64,000 bases of DNA from Acridotheres tristis (GCA_037013685.1 CM072884.1:112136048-112200047); one strand, 5' to 3'. Shown: positions 22,836-36,729, counted from the stretch's first letter. A program made the numbers and translations. The notes: generated by a model from the letters alone, not told the origin.

Positions 22836-25768
22836 CAGGTGAGACATTTCACCTTCCACAGCTCCACATCTCCTGATGAGAACGGAGCAGCTTTAGCAGG
22901 AATTGTTTGGCAGAGAACAGAACCAGCTTGGATTCCACTCCATAGTGTTTAAAAAGTGGTTGGGATAAAAATTCCAGTGCCTGCTGCAGATTCCTCAGTG
23001 TCCAGCAGGGAATACAATCCTTGGCAATGTGGATGGGAGATACAGTTGGGACTGATTAGAAGTGGTTGAAAGGTTTCCTATTTGTTCCTAGAAAATCACT
23101 GTGGATTAGAGCAGCAAATGAGAAAGAAAAACTAAAAATAAAACTAAACCCCTCCACAAAACCAAAACCAGGCTTCAGAAAAGTGCTAAAAATGGCTGTG
23201 TTTTACATGAAGAGGGATTTTATTTAATCAAAAATGAAAACTCTTGGTGGTTTAATATCCTAAAATTAAATATTGGGCTTCATGAAATTGCAACTAAAGA
23301 AAAATGACAGCAATATTTTTACTCCAGCAAGTGGAAAAAATAGAGAGAGCTGACACTCTCAAAAAGTATTTGCATAGTGCAATTTCTTCAATTCACTGAG
23401 TCTTAAGGAGAAAATAGGGAAAAAATCCAGTGAAAACCAAATAATTAATCCAGGCCAAATCAAATCAATATCAAATATCGAATAATAAATCTGGTGGACA
23501 AGGCTATCACACCATGTCTGGATGAATCCCTGCATGAAAAATGCATCTGTGACAGATGAAGTTAAAGCTACAGGAATGCTTGGGACAAATTGCAACACAG
23601 AAGAATTTGGAGTAATGTGGGCCAGAATTGTAATCAAATAAATAAAGTGTGCAAATGCCTTAAAATCCATTCTATTTGAGCCTGATTTAAAACCAGTTTT
23701 GATCACTTGGAAGGTAACAGTGGATTTTGTGGCAGGGAAAAGAATACCAGGATGGGGGTTTGAAACAGTATTAATCCTAAATTTGGGTTACATTCCCTTT
23801 TTAGATCTTTTGCTCACCCAGTAACTCAGATGAGCCCTCTTTAAAATACACATTGTCATTGCTGAAATCCATTTTCCTCTTTTAAATCCCTTTTTTCACA
23901 GGCTATTCAGAGATGTGAGAAGGTGAATTTCCAGGTTTTGTCCAAAGGTAAAGTGAGTATTTCATGACCACACTGGGGATGTGAAGGGCAGGGCTCATCC
24001 AGAAGCACATTTTACAGACTCTCATTGGATCCCAGAGCTTTGCAAATTATCATTTCCCTTTCCTGCAGCTTGCAGAAACAGTTGGTGACAAGAATTGATA
24101 ATAAACTGGGCCAACATCCATTCATCTCCTTAAAATGGTGTAACAGCATTTCATGCCTCTCTAATAGGAAAATATTGAAGCAACAGCAAGTTTTATAGAA
24201 TATTAATTTTTAGGAATAGGAAGCAACCCTGGCTTTTTTGCATAATGCTTAAATGGGTAATGTGGGAAAAACTTCATCAGTACCAGATTAATGAGAGAGC
24301 TGATGCTTTCCTAGTGCCTCTCATATTTCCTCAGTTTGCTGCCTGTCAGCCTCTCAGGTTTCCATATTTACCAGCAATTTTATCTCATTGTGGTAGAACT
24401 ATTTACTTCAGGTACTCCTATCTGTCTCTCAGTCACTCTTCTTTTTTCCCTCTGTGTCTTCCTCCACACTCAGAATAAGACATCAAGTTCCAACTTTGAC
24501 ATGGTTAAATCAGCCACAAAATCATTTGTTACAGCTCACACACTGCTGCATGTAACCCTTGATATTTAACTCCTCCTAGACACTCAAGCAGTGAAAAAAT
24601 AATATATTCGTATTTTAAAAAGGGGTGAGGAGAATAGTGAGGTTGCAAAATTAGGCCTTATTAAGGAAACAACAGAGCTGCTGTTTTCTGTGTAATTCCA
24701 ATTAAGCCTTTCTGTGTGCATGGGTGATGATAATTACCTGGACAGCTATTCCTTTCTTCCCCAAGGAATCCCTATTTCATTCCACAGACAGAGAAGGACA
24801 ATGACCCAAAATGTTGCTCTGTGATTTTTTCACTGCTGTAATTCAGTCTCTGGCCCAGCCCACCCTACAAAATCGCGACTGAAGACTGAATTGTTGCCTT
24901 TCTGATTGATTTGTGTGTGGGGCTCGTGGCAGTTTTGTGAAAGTCTCTCTCCAGCAGGAAAAAAACAGCCTTTGGAGCACTCTGAGCATTGCCCGTGCTT
25001 TACACATGAACATCTGGGACAAATAATTGCTTGGAGGGGTTTTCCTCTCTCCTCTGCCTAAACAGGCAGCAAATATGACAAGAATAATTTTTAGTAGCCC
25101 AGTATTAGTCAAGATTATTGATCTGACCACACCATGGTGCTAATTCTCTGATGTACATAGGGAGAAGTAACAGCTCTCTGGGGCAACGCTTTATAAAAGG
25201 AGAAAAAACCTCTCTTCAGACTCTCCCTGCTCTCAGCTCTCAGTTTTGTCTGCCAGAGAAGTGTCCCCTTGCAAAGATGCCCTTTACATCCCACCCCATG
25301 CATGATGAGGATCAGTGGTGCATCAGGAGCCGATTCTCCCTCTGTGTCTGCTCACACTCTGCTCTGTCACTGCCAAACCTTCAGAACTCTAAAATTAGTC
25401 CAACATGGATTAAGATGTGCAATTCCAGGTCCCAGCTGCAGTAAAATACCTGAGGATGTCAATCACTGGGACAAGCCCTGCAGATCTGCCAAGGCATTTC
25501 CTTTCATCATGGTCCTTACTAAAGCATTTAAGCCACCTGCTTTAAATCCACTTACTTAATGTTGTACTTTAGAGGACCGTGACACTTCACTGCTGTCACA
25601 AATTCAAACTCTTGCCCTGGAATTACTGGGTGGGAAGGATTTAGAACTGCCATTAGCAAGAGCTGAGGTGGTGCTAGTGCCCCACAGAGTCAGAATACAG
25701 GAGAAGGATGAGGGACAGCAGTTAGATGCAGGATTCTGTCTCTATGAATGACAGATTTCTACCCTTTT
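22836..25768. other. Intergenic, no gene seen
   Basis: No gene or mobile element recognised. Confidence 0.55.
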
Positions 25769-25860
25769 CAAAGAATCATTTAGGTTGGAAAAGATCCCCA
25801 AGGTCATCAAGTCCAACCTCATACCTGTCTCTATATCAAATGATAAGATCATGCCTTTTT
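25769..25860 (-). mobile_element. Old CR1 3' fragment
   Basis: 'aagaatcatttaggttggaa', then 'aagatccccaaggtcatcaa' and 'gtccaacc', the reverse complement of a CR1 3' end. It decays quickly after about 25830. Confidence 0.75.
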
Positions 25861-26578
25861 CTCAGTGTTGAAAGAGGGCAGACTCCTCCAAAACCTGTGG
25901 CAGCATTTGCAATATTTTGCAGATCAACAAGTCTGGCATTTAAGCAAGGGGGGAAAAAAAAGGCATTGTCATGAATTACTCAGGTAGAGCTTTACAGATG
26001 CTGCCTTCAGTTGCTATCATTTACTTTTTGGCTGAAATCCACTGCTGTGCAACTCGCTGTGAGAATCCTGAGTACTCCTGGAGCATGTAAGCCTGGAGGG
26101 TAAGTGGGGAGGAGGCATTGTACTTGTACTTTACACAACAGCAAATGTCATCCCATGGGCATTGGCTGCTGTGCCTTGACTGCTCAAAACAGATGGTAAC
26201 AGAACCCTTTCTCTAACAGTCCTCTCTGGATTTCAGTGAAAGGACAAAAATATTCTATCCCTTTGGCTCAGAACACTAACAAACAGCAGAAACATTTCTT
26301 ATGGTAATTCACCGCTGTCCTTGTTATCATAATCCTGATTTGAAGTGAGGGCCGTAGTCAGGTGACACAGAACTTTGAAATTACTCTTTACAAGGAAAAA
26401 AATCACCTTTTTTTTCTCCTGTTGCCACTCTTATGGCTGGCATTTGCTGCAGCAGACCCACTGCAGAAGACTGGAAAACACTTGAGAAGTAAACATTCAG
26501 ATTTGAATGAAAGTGGTAGATTCACAAGTGGTGGATAGGTTCTATCTGGTTTCTATTTTAGAATTAAGCTGTCTGTAA

Positions 26579-26606
26579 GATATCTATCTATCTATATATA
26601 TATACT
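26579..26606. repeat. (TATC)n/(TA)n microsatellite
   Basis: Three TATC units followed by a TA run. Likely length-polymorphic. Confidence 0.85.
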
Positions 26607-29238
26607 ATCCATTATAATATAAATATGTTTTCAGAGCAGGAAAGGCCTCAGCAACAAAGAAAGCAAAATAAAACAACTCAGGCTGTAGCTGAGGCTGCAT
26701 TTCACAACTCACTCGAGATCAGGAAAACAAGGATTCAGTTGATTTGGGAAGAGGACGGGATAAAGCACACAAAGTCCAGCACACAGCAATGAACAAAGGG
26801 CCTACATTGAGTGGGAAATCTGACAAATCTGGCAAATCTGAGTAGATTTCCACGTGCTCTCCATTGTAATGAGATGCCTGCATGCTGGAGAGCTGATGGA
26901 TCACTGGCACTTGTAGGAGGTGCGTGACTGCAAAGCCCGTGTGGCTGATGGTTTAAAATACACCACTTAGCAAGTCCTTGGTGTTTTTCTGTGCCTGGCA
27001 TAGATACATGGATAGATACAGCAAACCCTGCCCCAGCATCTCTGCCTTGTGGAGCACTGGCTTTGCTCATTTTCAGCCTGTTAAACTCAGAGCAAGAAAA
27101 CAAACTTTTATTTTTGTGAAGCTCTGTTTTTCCTCTCTGGCCTTCATGTGTTGCACTGAGAGCATCAGAGCACACTTGTCTTTAAGAATATGAGGAATCA
27201 GTCTTGGCAACTCACCTATTCCAGGGATCTTCCCTGTGCTTGTACTGCATGGAGCAGTGTGAGCAACTTCACGTTCCAGACAGGGAAGGGCTTGACATTT
27301 TCTCCATAATTTTCTCTACATCCACCCAGAATAAAAGGAACACAAATGCCTAGGATGAAAACATAAAATCTTTCCTCCTATGCTGGGCCAGGACTGTATC
27401 CAAAGTGCTTTTTGTACCTGAAGGAGACACGATACAGTACCACTGACAAATTCTGAGATTTTCTTTCAATTAATCATAGAGGTGTTTCAGCAGGCAAATG
27501 TGAGTTTATTTTTTTCCTTCTGACATTTAGATCCATGAGTGTCTGCTTGCCAGGGATTTCTTATAAAATGGTGCAAATCTCCATGTTAAAACCATTGAGC
27601 AAAAACATTTTGGCAGGAAGAAAGTTAAATTACAGAGGTGTGTGGTGTCAAATACAAAGGTTCCTGTGCAATCCCCTTCTTCCTTGAGTTGTCTTCCCTA
27701 TAAAACAAAGACAAAACCAGGCTCAAGTGGAGAGAAATAGGAAAAGCAATCCATGTTCCACAGTCCAGGAAGCAAGAGAAACACTTCACACAAATCTGTG
27801 AGAGGGGGAAAACCTGCTCCTGCTCTTTGCAGAGGAAGGGAGGAAAGCTTTTCTTTCCCTCCCACTCTCTCTCCTCCCTGCCCCTCTGAGGACTACAACA
27901 TATTTACTCACAGGAAATGTTCTGCCAGGCTTAGGTAGTGAATATTGGCACAATATTTGGCTGCTGGAGAACACCATGCAGGAATCAGCATTCTGTGGCA
28001 AAGCTGACTGTAAATGTTACCCACAGCAAGTGGCACAACCCAAAAACTTCAGGATGGGATGTGACTCACATGCCTGTAATGATAGCTCTGGAAATTCTGC
28101 TGCTTTCAAACACCAGCAGCAGATACCAGATCAAGATTAATAATTGCAGCCCAGTTTTAGTGAGCACAGAAACTCAGAGTGACTCGTGTGTGCGAGTAGA
28201 GGAATCGAGAGTCAGCACTGCCATAGATGTCCCCAAAATAATCCCAAATCATCAAGATTTTGTGATCACTTCCCACCAAGCATAAACAATTCACAGAATT
28301 AAAACAAATGTTATAAAACAAACAAATGTTGAGGTTTTTGGGGTTTTTTTTTTGAAGATGTAATGATGGGTTGTTCACAAACACATTCAGGCTGTGCTAG
28401 AGGATACTGGCTGAGAATATAAAATAAGTTGCTTATTTACATAAAGAGACATCTTTAGCTTGAATTTTAAACCCATTCAAGTCAGTGGTAGCTGTCAATT
28501 TTAGAAAGAGTCCAGTCAGGCCTTGCCAGAGAAGCAAATATTGCCCTGACTGGGAGGCCAAGAAACAATAAATTTGATCTGCATCTGCTGCTCTCCTTTT
28601 CTCTTACATGTGCATTGCAGGCAGGAATGGAAAGGTAATCTGAGTTTACTCAACCAGCTTTCATTGAAAAAAAACCACGTTTGCATAAATCACATCCTGT
28701 TTTGAAGGGGAATTGCAGGGGAAGCACAAAGCACACAGGAGTATCCTGTATCAGCTGTTGTGTGAAGGGCTCTTACCCTGTGATAACCTGGTTTTCTGTG
28801 TCCTCTGTGAATAAAATACACCTGAGCTTAATGTGGTGTAAAATCTCTCTTCAGCTCCTCCACCTTTGCTCCAATGCAGTTATTTAATACAAACACAAAG
28901 GGTGTTCCTATATGAAAGATAAAGGTGAGTTTGGAGGAGCTGGGATTGGGTCTGTATGCAGGAATCACAACCCACCAGCTGTACAGGGTGGTGCAGCAGA
29001 CAATTTGTATTTCACAACAATGAAAGAAAGATGATCTTTGCAGCCCTTTATGAAAATAATTCAGTGCCCCCACATCTCCACCAGGAACTAAACAGTGAAA
29101 ATAAGAAAAATTTGTTTATCTTGCTCTCTGTCATTGTCTGCTGCTGATTCAGGATAAATGGGAATTAAATTCCAAGGAGCCAGCTTTTCCAGCATGGAGC
29201 TACTTAAGTGACTTTTTACACTTCTCTTTGACAACAAT

Positions 29239-29240
29239 AA

Positions 29241-29271
<31 letters not shown>

Positions 29272-29272
29272 A
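29239..29272. repeat. (TA)n followed by T run
   Basis: About nine TA dinucleotides followed by a run of fifteen or more T. Confidence 0.9.
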
Positions 29273-29339
29273 GTATATGAGTCTGTCTTACAGTATCTAT
29301 TTACTATCTTGAAAAATATACTACAAGAAATCTTCTTGC

Positions 29340-29708
29340 TGCAGTCATTCAGCTTTGGGGTGACCTCAGTGTGGCTTTCCAATACCTGAAGGAGCTGACA
29401 AGAAACACGGAAAAATATTTCCAAGGGATGGAGTGAATAAGGGAGAATGGCTTCAAACTGAACAGAGGGCAGGGCTGGGTGGGATTTTGGGCAGGAATTG
29501 TTCCCTGTGAGGGTGGGCAGGCCCTGGCACAGGGTGCCCAGAGCAGCTGTGGCTGCCCCTGGATCCCTGGCAGTGCCCAAGGCCAGGTTGGACATTGGGG
29601 CTGGAGCAGCCTGGGACAGTGGGAGGTGTCCCTGCCCATGGCTGGGGGTGGAATTGGATGAACTTTAAATTTCCTTGCAACACACACCATTCTCTGATTT
29701 TATGATTG
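29340..29708 (+). mobile_element. CR1 LINE 3' fragment without the 22-bp array
   Basis: 'cagctttggggtgacctcag' and 'aatacctgaaggagctgaca' belong to the ORF2 tail. The sequence then runs 'caagggatggagtgaataag', 'agaatggcttcaaactg', 'aattgttccctgtgagg', 'ctggatccctggcagtgccc' and 'ggacattggggctggagcag', ending near 'tctgattttatgatt'. At the position where three other copies have 3-7 tandem 22-bp units, this copy has a single diverged equivalent. Confidence 0.9.
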
Positions 29709-32700
29709 AGAGAGAAGTTCAAGACCAAAGTCTCCAAAAAGTAATTTATCTCAGTGATGGTAGATGGGGATAAGAAACAAACATGAAGTGATCATGAGCA
29801 TGAACTGAGCAGGAACAGGTGAACCAGCTGACAGTATTACAATTAAAACTTTCTGGACACTAAATTAGCTGAATAATTATCTCTGCATAGAATTGCTAAA
29901 TTGCTGCATTTCCCCTAGAAAAGAGTGCCCCAAAATGCAGCTCTGTAGATTTTGGGGATGCACATGGAGTGTGCAGTGATGAGGGTAAAGGTTTGCTGCT
30001 GGGTAAAATATCATTTGATTGGACACCTCAGTGCTGAGATAAGGCCCAGATTTCGGATTTAGCCTGCATTTCCAAACAAACATGCAAAATAGTCCTTTTA
30101 TAGCTTCATTTTGATAAGGCTTCGCTCTCCTAATCAGTCTCATTGTTGGAGTGGCACTTAAAAGGAGCTGGAGCTGGCAATCTAACAATAGCAAGACCCA
30201 GATAGGTCATTGAATCACCAACTTTCTGTGAGTCACCCTCAGAACAGCATAAATTACCTAAGGTAATGTTTGTTAAACGATTTGCTTTTGACAGGGAGAC
30301 ATATGCTGCACTGCTGGTTCATTAGGAGGTGTTTTAATTGTTAGACTTGAGTCTGGCGTCTGCACGTTGCCTTTTGCAGCTCATGCTCTGTTGAATCAGC
30401 TGAACAGAGTAGCAGGACTTCCAGTGATCAGCTCTCAGCCCAGGGGCTGGTTATTTTTGAAATAAATCCTGTCTCCAGTCTTCTAATCCTATGCACAGAC
30501 ATAGATCTCTTTGTTTTCCTCTCTGCTGGGGAATAAAAACTGCTATATTTAGTTTGGAGGATGGTTTTGCATAGAACTGAGACAAAAGGTGCTACGGTTT
30601 CCAAACGAATTTTTCTTTAATGGGTTGGTGGAAAACCTACATTGATTTTGAGCTGTTTTAACTGTGGACTGGTTTTTAAATTAAAACGTTAAGGGCTGGA
30701 CTCTGGAGGCACAGATGGCAACTGAGTCCCACAGAAAACGAGCAGGATTCAGGTGTTTCATTCCCCATATGACATTAAACACCTCCCACTACACTTTCTT
30801 ATTAAGCACCAAAAAATCCCTTTTGTTTTCTGAACTTTATTTTTCTACCTGAGTCTTCTCTCTCAAAATTAGTTGAAAATGTTGCTCCGAGTGTTGGAGA
30901 TTTTTCATGGAAAAGGTAAAAGGGGAAAAAAATCGACAAAGGTTTGGTACAGAGCTGGTGGCCATCAGTTTGTGATAAAACTTTGGAGGGATGTCTAGCA
31001 CCTGGATAAGGGTCATGTCTGGAATTTTTTGGTTATTTTCCTGAATCCCAGCCTGTCTGACTTCTCCTGGGACCTCCCTGCGAGTGGGAATTGTCTCCCT
31101 CGGGAGATCCTGAGAGCCCAAGATCCCCTCCAAGAGCAGGGACATTCCCAGCACCTCATACTTCCCACATGGAGCTCAGCAAGTTTTGTGGTTTTGCCAG
31201 AAAACCAACTTTAATCTGCATCCATGCCTGCATTCCCTGGCACACGTGTCAGCTCAGCTGGCTGGACTCACACCCCAGAGCACGACTCTTTATCCTCCTC
31301 CAGTGGGAGATTTCTAACACCTTTGGTAATATTGCAGAGAGATTTTCTAAACTAAACTCGAGCAGGAATAGGAATTGTCCTCTGCTCTGCTTTGCAGGCA
31401 CACTGGGCTTTTGTTGCAAATGCATTTTTTTACCCCTTGGAAATCAGTCTTTTCCTCAGAAAATCAATGCAGTTCTGGCTGGCTTGTCCGTGGGGGGAGA
31501 CAGGGGAGAGGGAAGTTGGCCACCTTGATTTAATTTCCTCTCTGAAGTGGAGCATATTTTGATTAAGGGAGCCACGAGGAGACATTCTCTATAGGGACTC
31601 AATATTTGAAATTTAATTTCCTTCTCACTGAGCTGGATGTTGTTGTTGTTGGAACCAACAGACAGAACAGCTGAGCAAGTGATGAAAGGACCTACCAGAA
31701 GGTGCTGGGAATGCAGTTTTCATTTGAAAATTCCTGCTAATGTGCCATGGCCTTTCTGACAAAGAGTTGCAGAATTTATTGCGCAGTAATTTTTAATTAA
31801 AACACACAAAATCTCTTTTTAAATACCTAAGACAAGCTACTTGTGCAGAGTAAATCGTGCAGCAGTGCAGGAACGTGAAAATTCCACATCTGGGGGTTTA
31901 AATTTCATTTACTGTTACAAAGCAGAGTTCTGGAGCCACAGTTGCTCCTAATTGAAAATGGGGAAGTATTTTGACTGTGCAATGGACACACGCAATCCTC
32001 TTTTATTTTGATGCAGCCCACAGAGCTACACTTTCCTTCTTTCCCTCCCTCTATGGCAGCTGTTATTTAATGAAGTTAATTAGTAATTAGTGAGTTATGC
32101 TTGACAATGACATGTATTGGGAGTTTTCATATCCAGATTCTGGAAGTAATTAGCACAGTTACTGGAATAGAAGTTTGTTCTTTTAAGCCTTAATCAAATA
32201 AATAATGTAAGATGTGTAAAACTTTTAACTCAATGAAATCACTTTTACACTTCAGTGTCGGGCCAGGGTGTAATTATAAATCTTGTTGAATTCCATATGT
32301 CTTAATGGGATTTAAGGAAAGCAAAAATACCTTTCAGTAACTTAACAGGACATCAGCATTATAATAAAGTTTCCTCAATTTTGCCCAAAATTTCAAGATT
32401 TGAAAAAGCAGAAGAAAAAAGCAATACAAAGTGTAAAACATGCAAGTAGAAAAAAGGAGGTATATTGAATCAAGAATATAAAACTTGGTTATTTAAATAA
32501 GTGAATGGCAGGGATTTGTGTGGATACTCATCTTTTTAACACCTAAAAAAATCAGTTAATTCATATAAAGGAAGGATAACACTGAACTTTACCACATTTC
32601 CCAACAATGACTCCGTGATTTTATGACATTTTCCCTTTTGCTGATTTGCACATGAAGGAATTAATAGTTTTTTCCATTTCCCCTTTCTTCTAGCAGGGAA

Positions 32701-34169
32701 ACTAAATGTAAAGGCAATTCTTGAACAGATTTTCCCTTAAGCCTCATAAAATAAAAACAATACTCAGGACAGATCTTAAAGTACATTCACAACTTCTGTG
32801 CTTATGGGGTTGTTTTTTTTTTTTTTCTAGTTATGTGCATAATAAAGGCACATATTGGACAATTGACTGTTCAATATTCCCTTTCATATTGCAAGGAAAT
32901 GCAGCAAACACACAAAATCCTAGCAGTAATTCACATTAATGGTTGGCAGATGAATTGTGAATTACCACGGGCTGCAAATTGATGAATAATCAAAGACAAG
33001 CAATAAGCAAGATCAAAGCTTCTCATAATATACTTTGTTCATTATCCTGAAGATCCCTCAGTTGTGTTAATAATTCAGGGGATTTTCCTAATAAATGAAA
33101 CGTAGTAAATTTGGTAGCAAATCCCACAGTCCAAATAATAAGACTTCACTACAATGTCTCACTCAGTATATTTTTTAAAACTGCCAGATTCTTTCTGGGC
33201 ACCATAAAATGCTCAAATAATGAGGCAGTTTCACTTGCATATTAAAAACTTTTCTCCTTTTTTTCCTAAGAAACCCCAAAATTGCTCCAAATCATCTCCA
33301 GAATAACATTGTCCTCTCAAATCTGAAAAGATGAGCCCAGGGGGAAAACCTGATAATTGTAAAGAAGTTTTTACAGTTTAAAAAAATTAAGCTCTGCCTT
33401 AGAAGGCCAGGTCAGTCTATCATGCTACTGACTTTTGAAGGGTTAGAATTTGGGGGTTTTTTTAAGCACACACTGGAAAATCGTTGGTTTCTCTCTGAGG
33501 TTTTCACATTTCCCCACTGCACAGAAAATAAAGTCCTTTCTCTTACTTTCTTAAGCATTCATTTTAAAATTTTTCCACCTTTCACCTCAGAAGCCTCATG
33601 CTCTGCCTCTCACTACTCTGACCTGCCTTTATTGAAACCACATTTAAAGATTGCAGCTGGAACACACTGGGTGTGAATGCACATTCATAAAATAGGGCTT
33701 CCACCTCTGATCACAAAGATTAAAGAAAAAAAAAAAAAGAGTTGTTCCAGGCTTTGCAATCTCAGTCTTTAGGCAAAAAAAACACGAATGGCATCTCAGC
33801 ATTTTCCACAGTGACTAAATGTTGAAAATGTCTGTGTGCCAATATTAATTTTGAAGATTATACAATAAAAATGGAAAACTCTCAGATAGGTCTGTTAAGC
33901 AGATATTTTATTAAGATATTTTATTAAGAGAACAAAGTAGTTTTACAGGATCACAAATTCACCCAGCTTGTTTAGGTTATTTAATTTCCAGTCCTTTTTA
34001 TTGCTGTGTTATTCCTTGTCCTTAACATCTAAAAGAGGATATAAGCATGTTTTAGTCTTTGTAAGGCTTGAGGTTTTTGGAAGGAGCTTTTGGGATTTTA
34101 TTTTGCTTTTTAAGGACTTTTAGGAAACCCAAGTTGCCTTTTTTCATTCAGAGGAATTAGCAGTGGGTG
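29709..34169. other. Intergenic, no gene seen; possible conserved non-coding block
   Basis: No gene or mobile element recognised. 32040-32360 is dense in TTAATTAG/TAATTA motifs without repeat character and is a candidate conserved non-coding element. Conservation cannot be tested from one sequence. Confidence 0.45.
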
Positions 34170-34290
34170 TGATGTGGAAGAGTTCAGAAGTTGTGTGGCT
34201 GTGGCACTGGGGGATGTGGTTTGGGAGGAACACAATGATCCTGAGTTAACAGGACTTGATGTTCTTAGAGACCTTTTCCAACCTGAATAA
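34170..34290 (+). mobile_element. Old CR1 3' end fragment
   Basis: 'ggacttgatgttcttagaga' and 'ccttttccaacctgaat' match the typical CR1 3' end (gatcttagaggtcttttccaacctgaat). Upstream bases are too diverged to place. Confidence 0.6.
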
Positions 34291-35890
34291 ATCCACGAGA
34301 ATAGAGATCATGCAGATAGGGGACATGAAAATGTGTGACATCTGTTATCTCTGTCCTTAAAAACAAAAAACAAAAACTAAAAAAAAGCTTCCACTTTGGG
34401 AATACTGGATTGAGAGACCCAGCAAGACACCTAAACCTGCTGCATATAATCTGGGCCACCAGTTCTGATCACCAAGCCAAGGAAACTTTGCTTTGAGTGG
34501 AAGTTCTTTGCAGGAAGATCTCAACTACTGCCTGCACATCTTGACTTTGCCAGTCTCTCCATGTCAGCAAAGATCCCATATAATTATGAGCTCAAGCAAT
34601 TTCTTCCCTGCCTAAAAATACTCTGATATTCCTACCTTCTGGGAAAAAAATAGTTCTGCTGGAAGCTTGCACTGTAAAACTGTGATTTTAATTAGCTCTC
34701 CGAAGTTTTGAACTGAATAAATTATTGTTATCCACAGGAAACATTTAACATATATTTCTGTTTACTAGGATAATTAATTTAATCCCCTTCACTCACTCTC
34801 TCCCCCTCTTTTGCCTTCCCCAAACTTGAAGGCTGTACAAACTGCTGTGAGAATCCTTCTGCTTGAGAGAATAGCCAAGAAATTCTCCAGAACAATCCCT
34901 GTGCCTGAGACAACTCGTTGAAAGCTTTCACTGAAGCAGGAGAAATGGCAAACAACAATTTTCAATATGCATGAGGCACTAAACAGCAGGCAGTGAACGG
35001 TGTAGGTGGGTTTAGACAGGAAAGGGCTACAGCATCACTCATCTCCTCCTCAGGTAGGCATTTCAAATAGGTTTGGAACAGCAGAATCCCTTCCAGGAAA
35101 AGTGCAGCTGTCTGCACTGCCTGCACAGAGTCCCAGGTGAATTGTACAGCTGCAGATGTCTGCTTGGGATCTGTCTGAAGTTAAGTGAGGGAAATCCCAC
35201 CCTCAGGGCTGACATGACTGCTAGATAAAATAATTGTACCAACTTCCCTCAGAAGAGTTTACAAAACCAAAGAAAGGATTGTCACTCCTTGGCAAAGCTC
35301 CAGGATTCATCCATTTAAATTATCAGGACGCAAACTCTGTTGTGAAATCACAGCTCCTCTCAGAGCTGCTGTTGGTGGCTGGAGGTTCCCTGTTCTTCAC
35401 TGGTGTCCCTTCCATGAGGAGCAAAACTCTGCCCCCATCCCTCTGCAAAAGAGATTTGTTAACACAATAGTTTATTCTCCTTTTTCCCTTTTCCCCAATA
35501 GTTTACTCTCCTTTTTCCCCCTGATAAGGTGCTCCCTTCCTCTCCAAATAACTTATTTTTCCAGCCCCAACCACTGAGCTCCTCTGTACCAAGTTTTCTG
35601 TCTCTGCTGATCCTCCAGCTTTTTTCTCTCATATTTCCATAACCATTGGGAGCTAAATGTTACAAGAAGGCCTCTGAGTGCTTTGGAGTTTTCTGAATTT
35701 CAAACTTCTCTGGCACCAGACCACACCTTGCAGCTTTGGAATCTCAAACAAACTTGGTGCCAGGTCAGCTGCTCTCTGTGAGGGTCTGTGCTGAGCAACC
35801 CCTAAATGCAACTGTACTGAAAACTTCTCAGCCTGTAACCACAGAACTGAGAAATCTCCTTCACAGGATTCCTGGTACCCAACACCTTCA
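34291..35890. other. Intergenic, no gene seen
   Basis: No gene recognised. 35467-35520 holds a short imperfect tandem duplication of AATAGTTTA(T/C)TCTCCTTTTTCC. Confidence 0.55.
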
Positions 35891-36437
35891 TGGGATCACA
35901 GAATCCTCAATGCTGGAAAAGACTTCCAACATCACAGAGTCCCAGCTGTGCCCCTTGTCCCCCTGAGTGCCACCTCCAGGTGCCACCTGCAGGGATGGGC
36001 ACTCCAAAGCTCCCTGGGCAGCCCCTGCCAAGGCCTGAGCTCCCTTTCCATGGGGAAATTCCTGCTGCTGTCCAAGCTGAGCCTGCCCTGGCCCAGCCTG
36101 AGGCCGTTCCCTCTCCTCCTGTCCCTGTTCCCTGGAGCAGAGCCCGACCCCCCCTCCCTGCCCCTCCTGCCAGGGACTTGTGCAGAGCCACAAGGTCCCC
36201 CCTGAGCCTCCTTTTCTCCAGCCTCAGCCCCTTTCCAGCTCCCTCAGCCCCTCCTGGGGCTCCAGCCCCTTCCCAGCTCCGTTCCCTGCCCTGGACACCT
36301 CCAGCCCCTCCAGGGCTCTCCTGCAGGAGCCACAACTGGACACAGCCCTCGAGGGTCTCAGTGCCAGCACAGAGGGACAATCCCTGCCCTGCTCCTGCTG
36401 GACACACAATTCCTCATCCAGCCCAGCTGCCAGTGGC
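35891..36437 (-). mobile_element. CR1 LINE 3' fragment, about 550 bp, young
   Basis: The tip is ATCACAGAATCCTCAATGCT, then 'cttccaacatcacagag', 'gtgccacctccaggtgcc' and the CR1 ORF2 tail. It can be aligned with the copy at 47086-47866 with only about two differences over roughly 460 bp from 35975 to 36437 (one missing C near 36236, G/A near 36295). The minus strand reads LEKRRLRGDLVALHKSL. 5' truncation is at about 36437. Confidence 0.92.
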
Positions 36438-36707
36438 CTCTTGGCTACCTAAGCAAACATTGGCTTTCTTCTTGTTGGTCCCAGTTTGGACAGGGTACCC
36501 ACTTTTTACAAATTGCCTTTTTTTTTTTCCTCTTTTCACATTCCCTAGGTCTTAATGCAGTTATTTTTAACAACTTCCCCAAGCAAATCCCAAAATACCT
36601 ATTTCGAAATCTCTTGATTTTTCCATAAGTGACAATGCACACTGTGATTGAATATGAAATGGGCTCCAAAACCAATGCTGTGATGAATTCCTTTCCTTGC
36701 TTCAGGC

Positions 36708-36729
36708 TTTGGTACCTGCAGGTACCAAA
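36708..36729. repeat. Perfect 22-bp palindrome
   Basis: The left half TTTGGTACCTG is followed directly by its exact reverse complement. The next base on each side (C and C) breaks the symmetry. It contains two KpnI-type GGTACC sites around a central CTGCAG. Function unknown. Confidence 0.9.

Larger units (their letters stand above)
25861..29339. other. Intergenic, no gene seen
   Basis: No gene recognised. It contains two microsatellites (26579-26606 and 29239-29272) and otherwise unremarkable AT-rich sequence. Confidence 0.55.
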
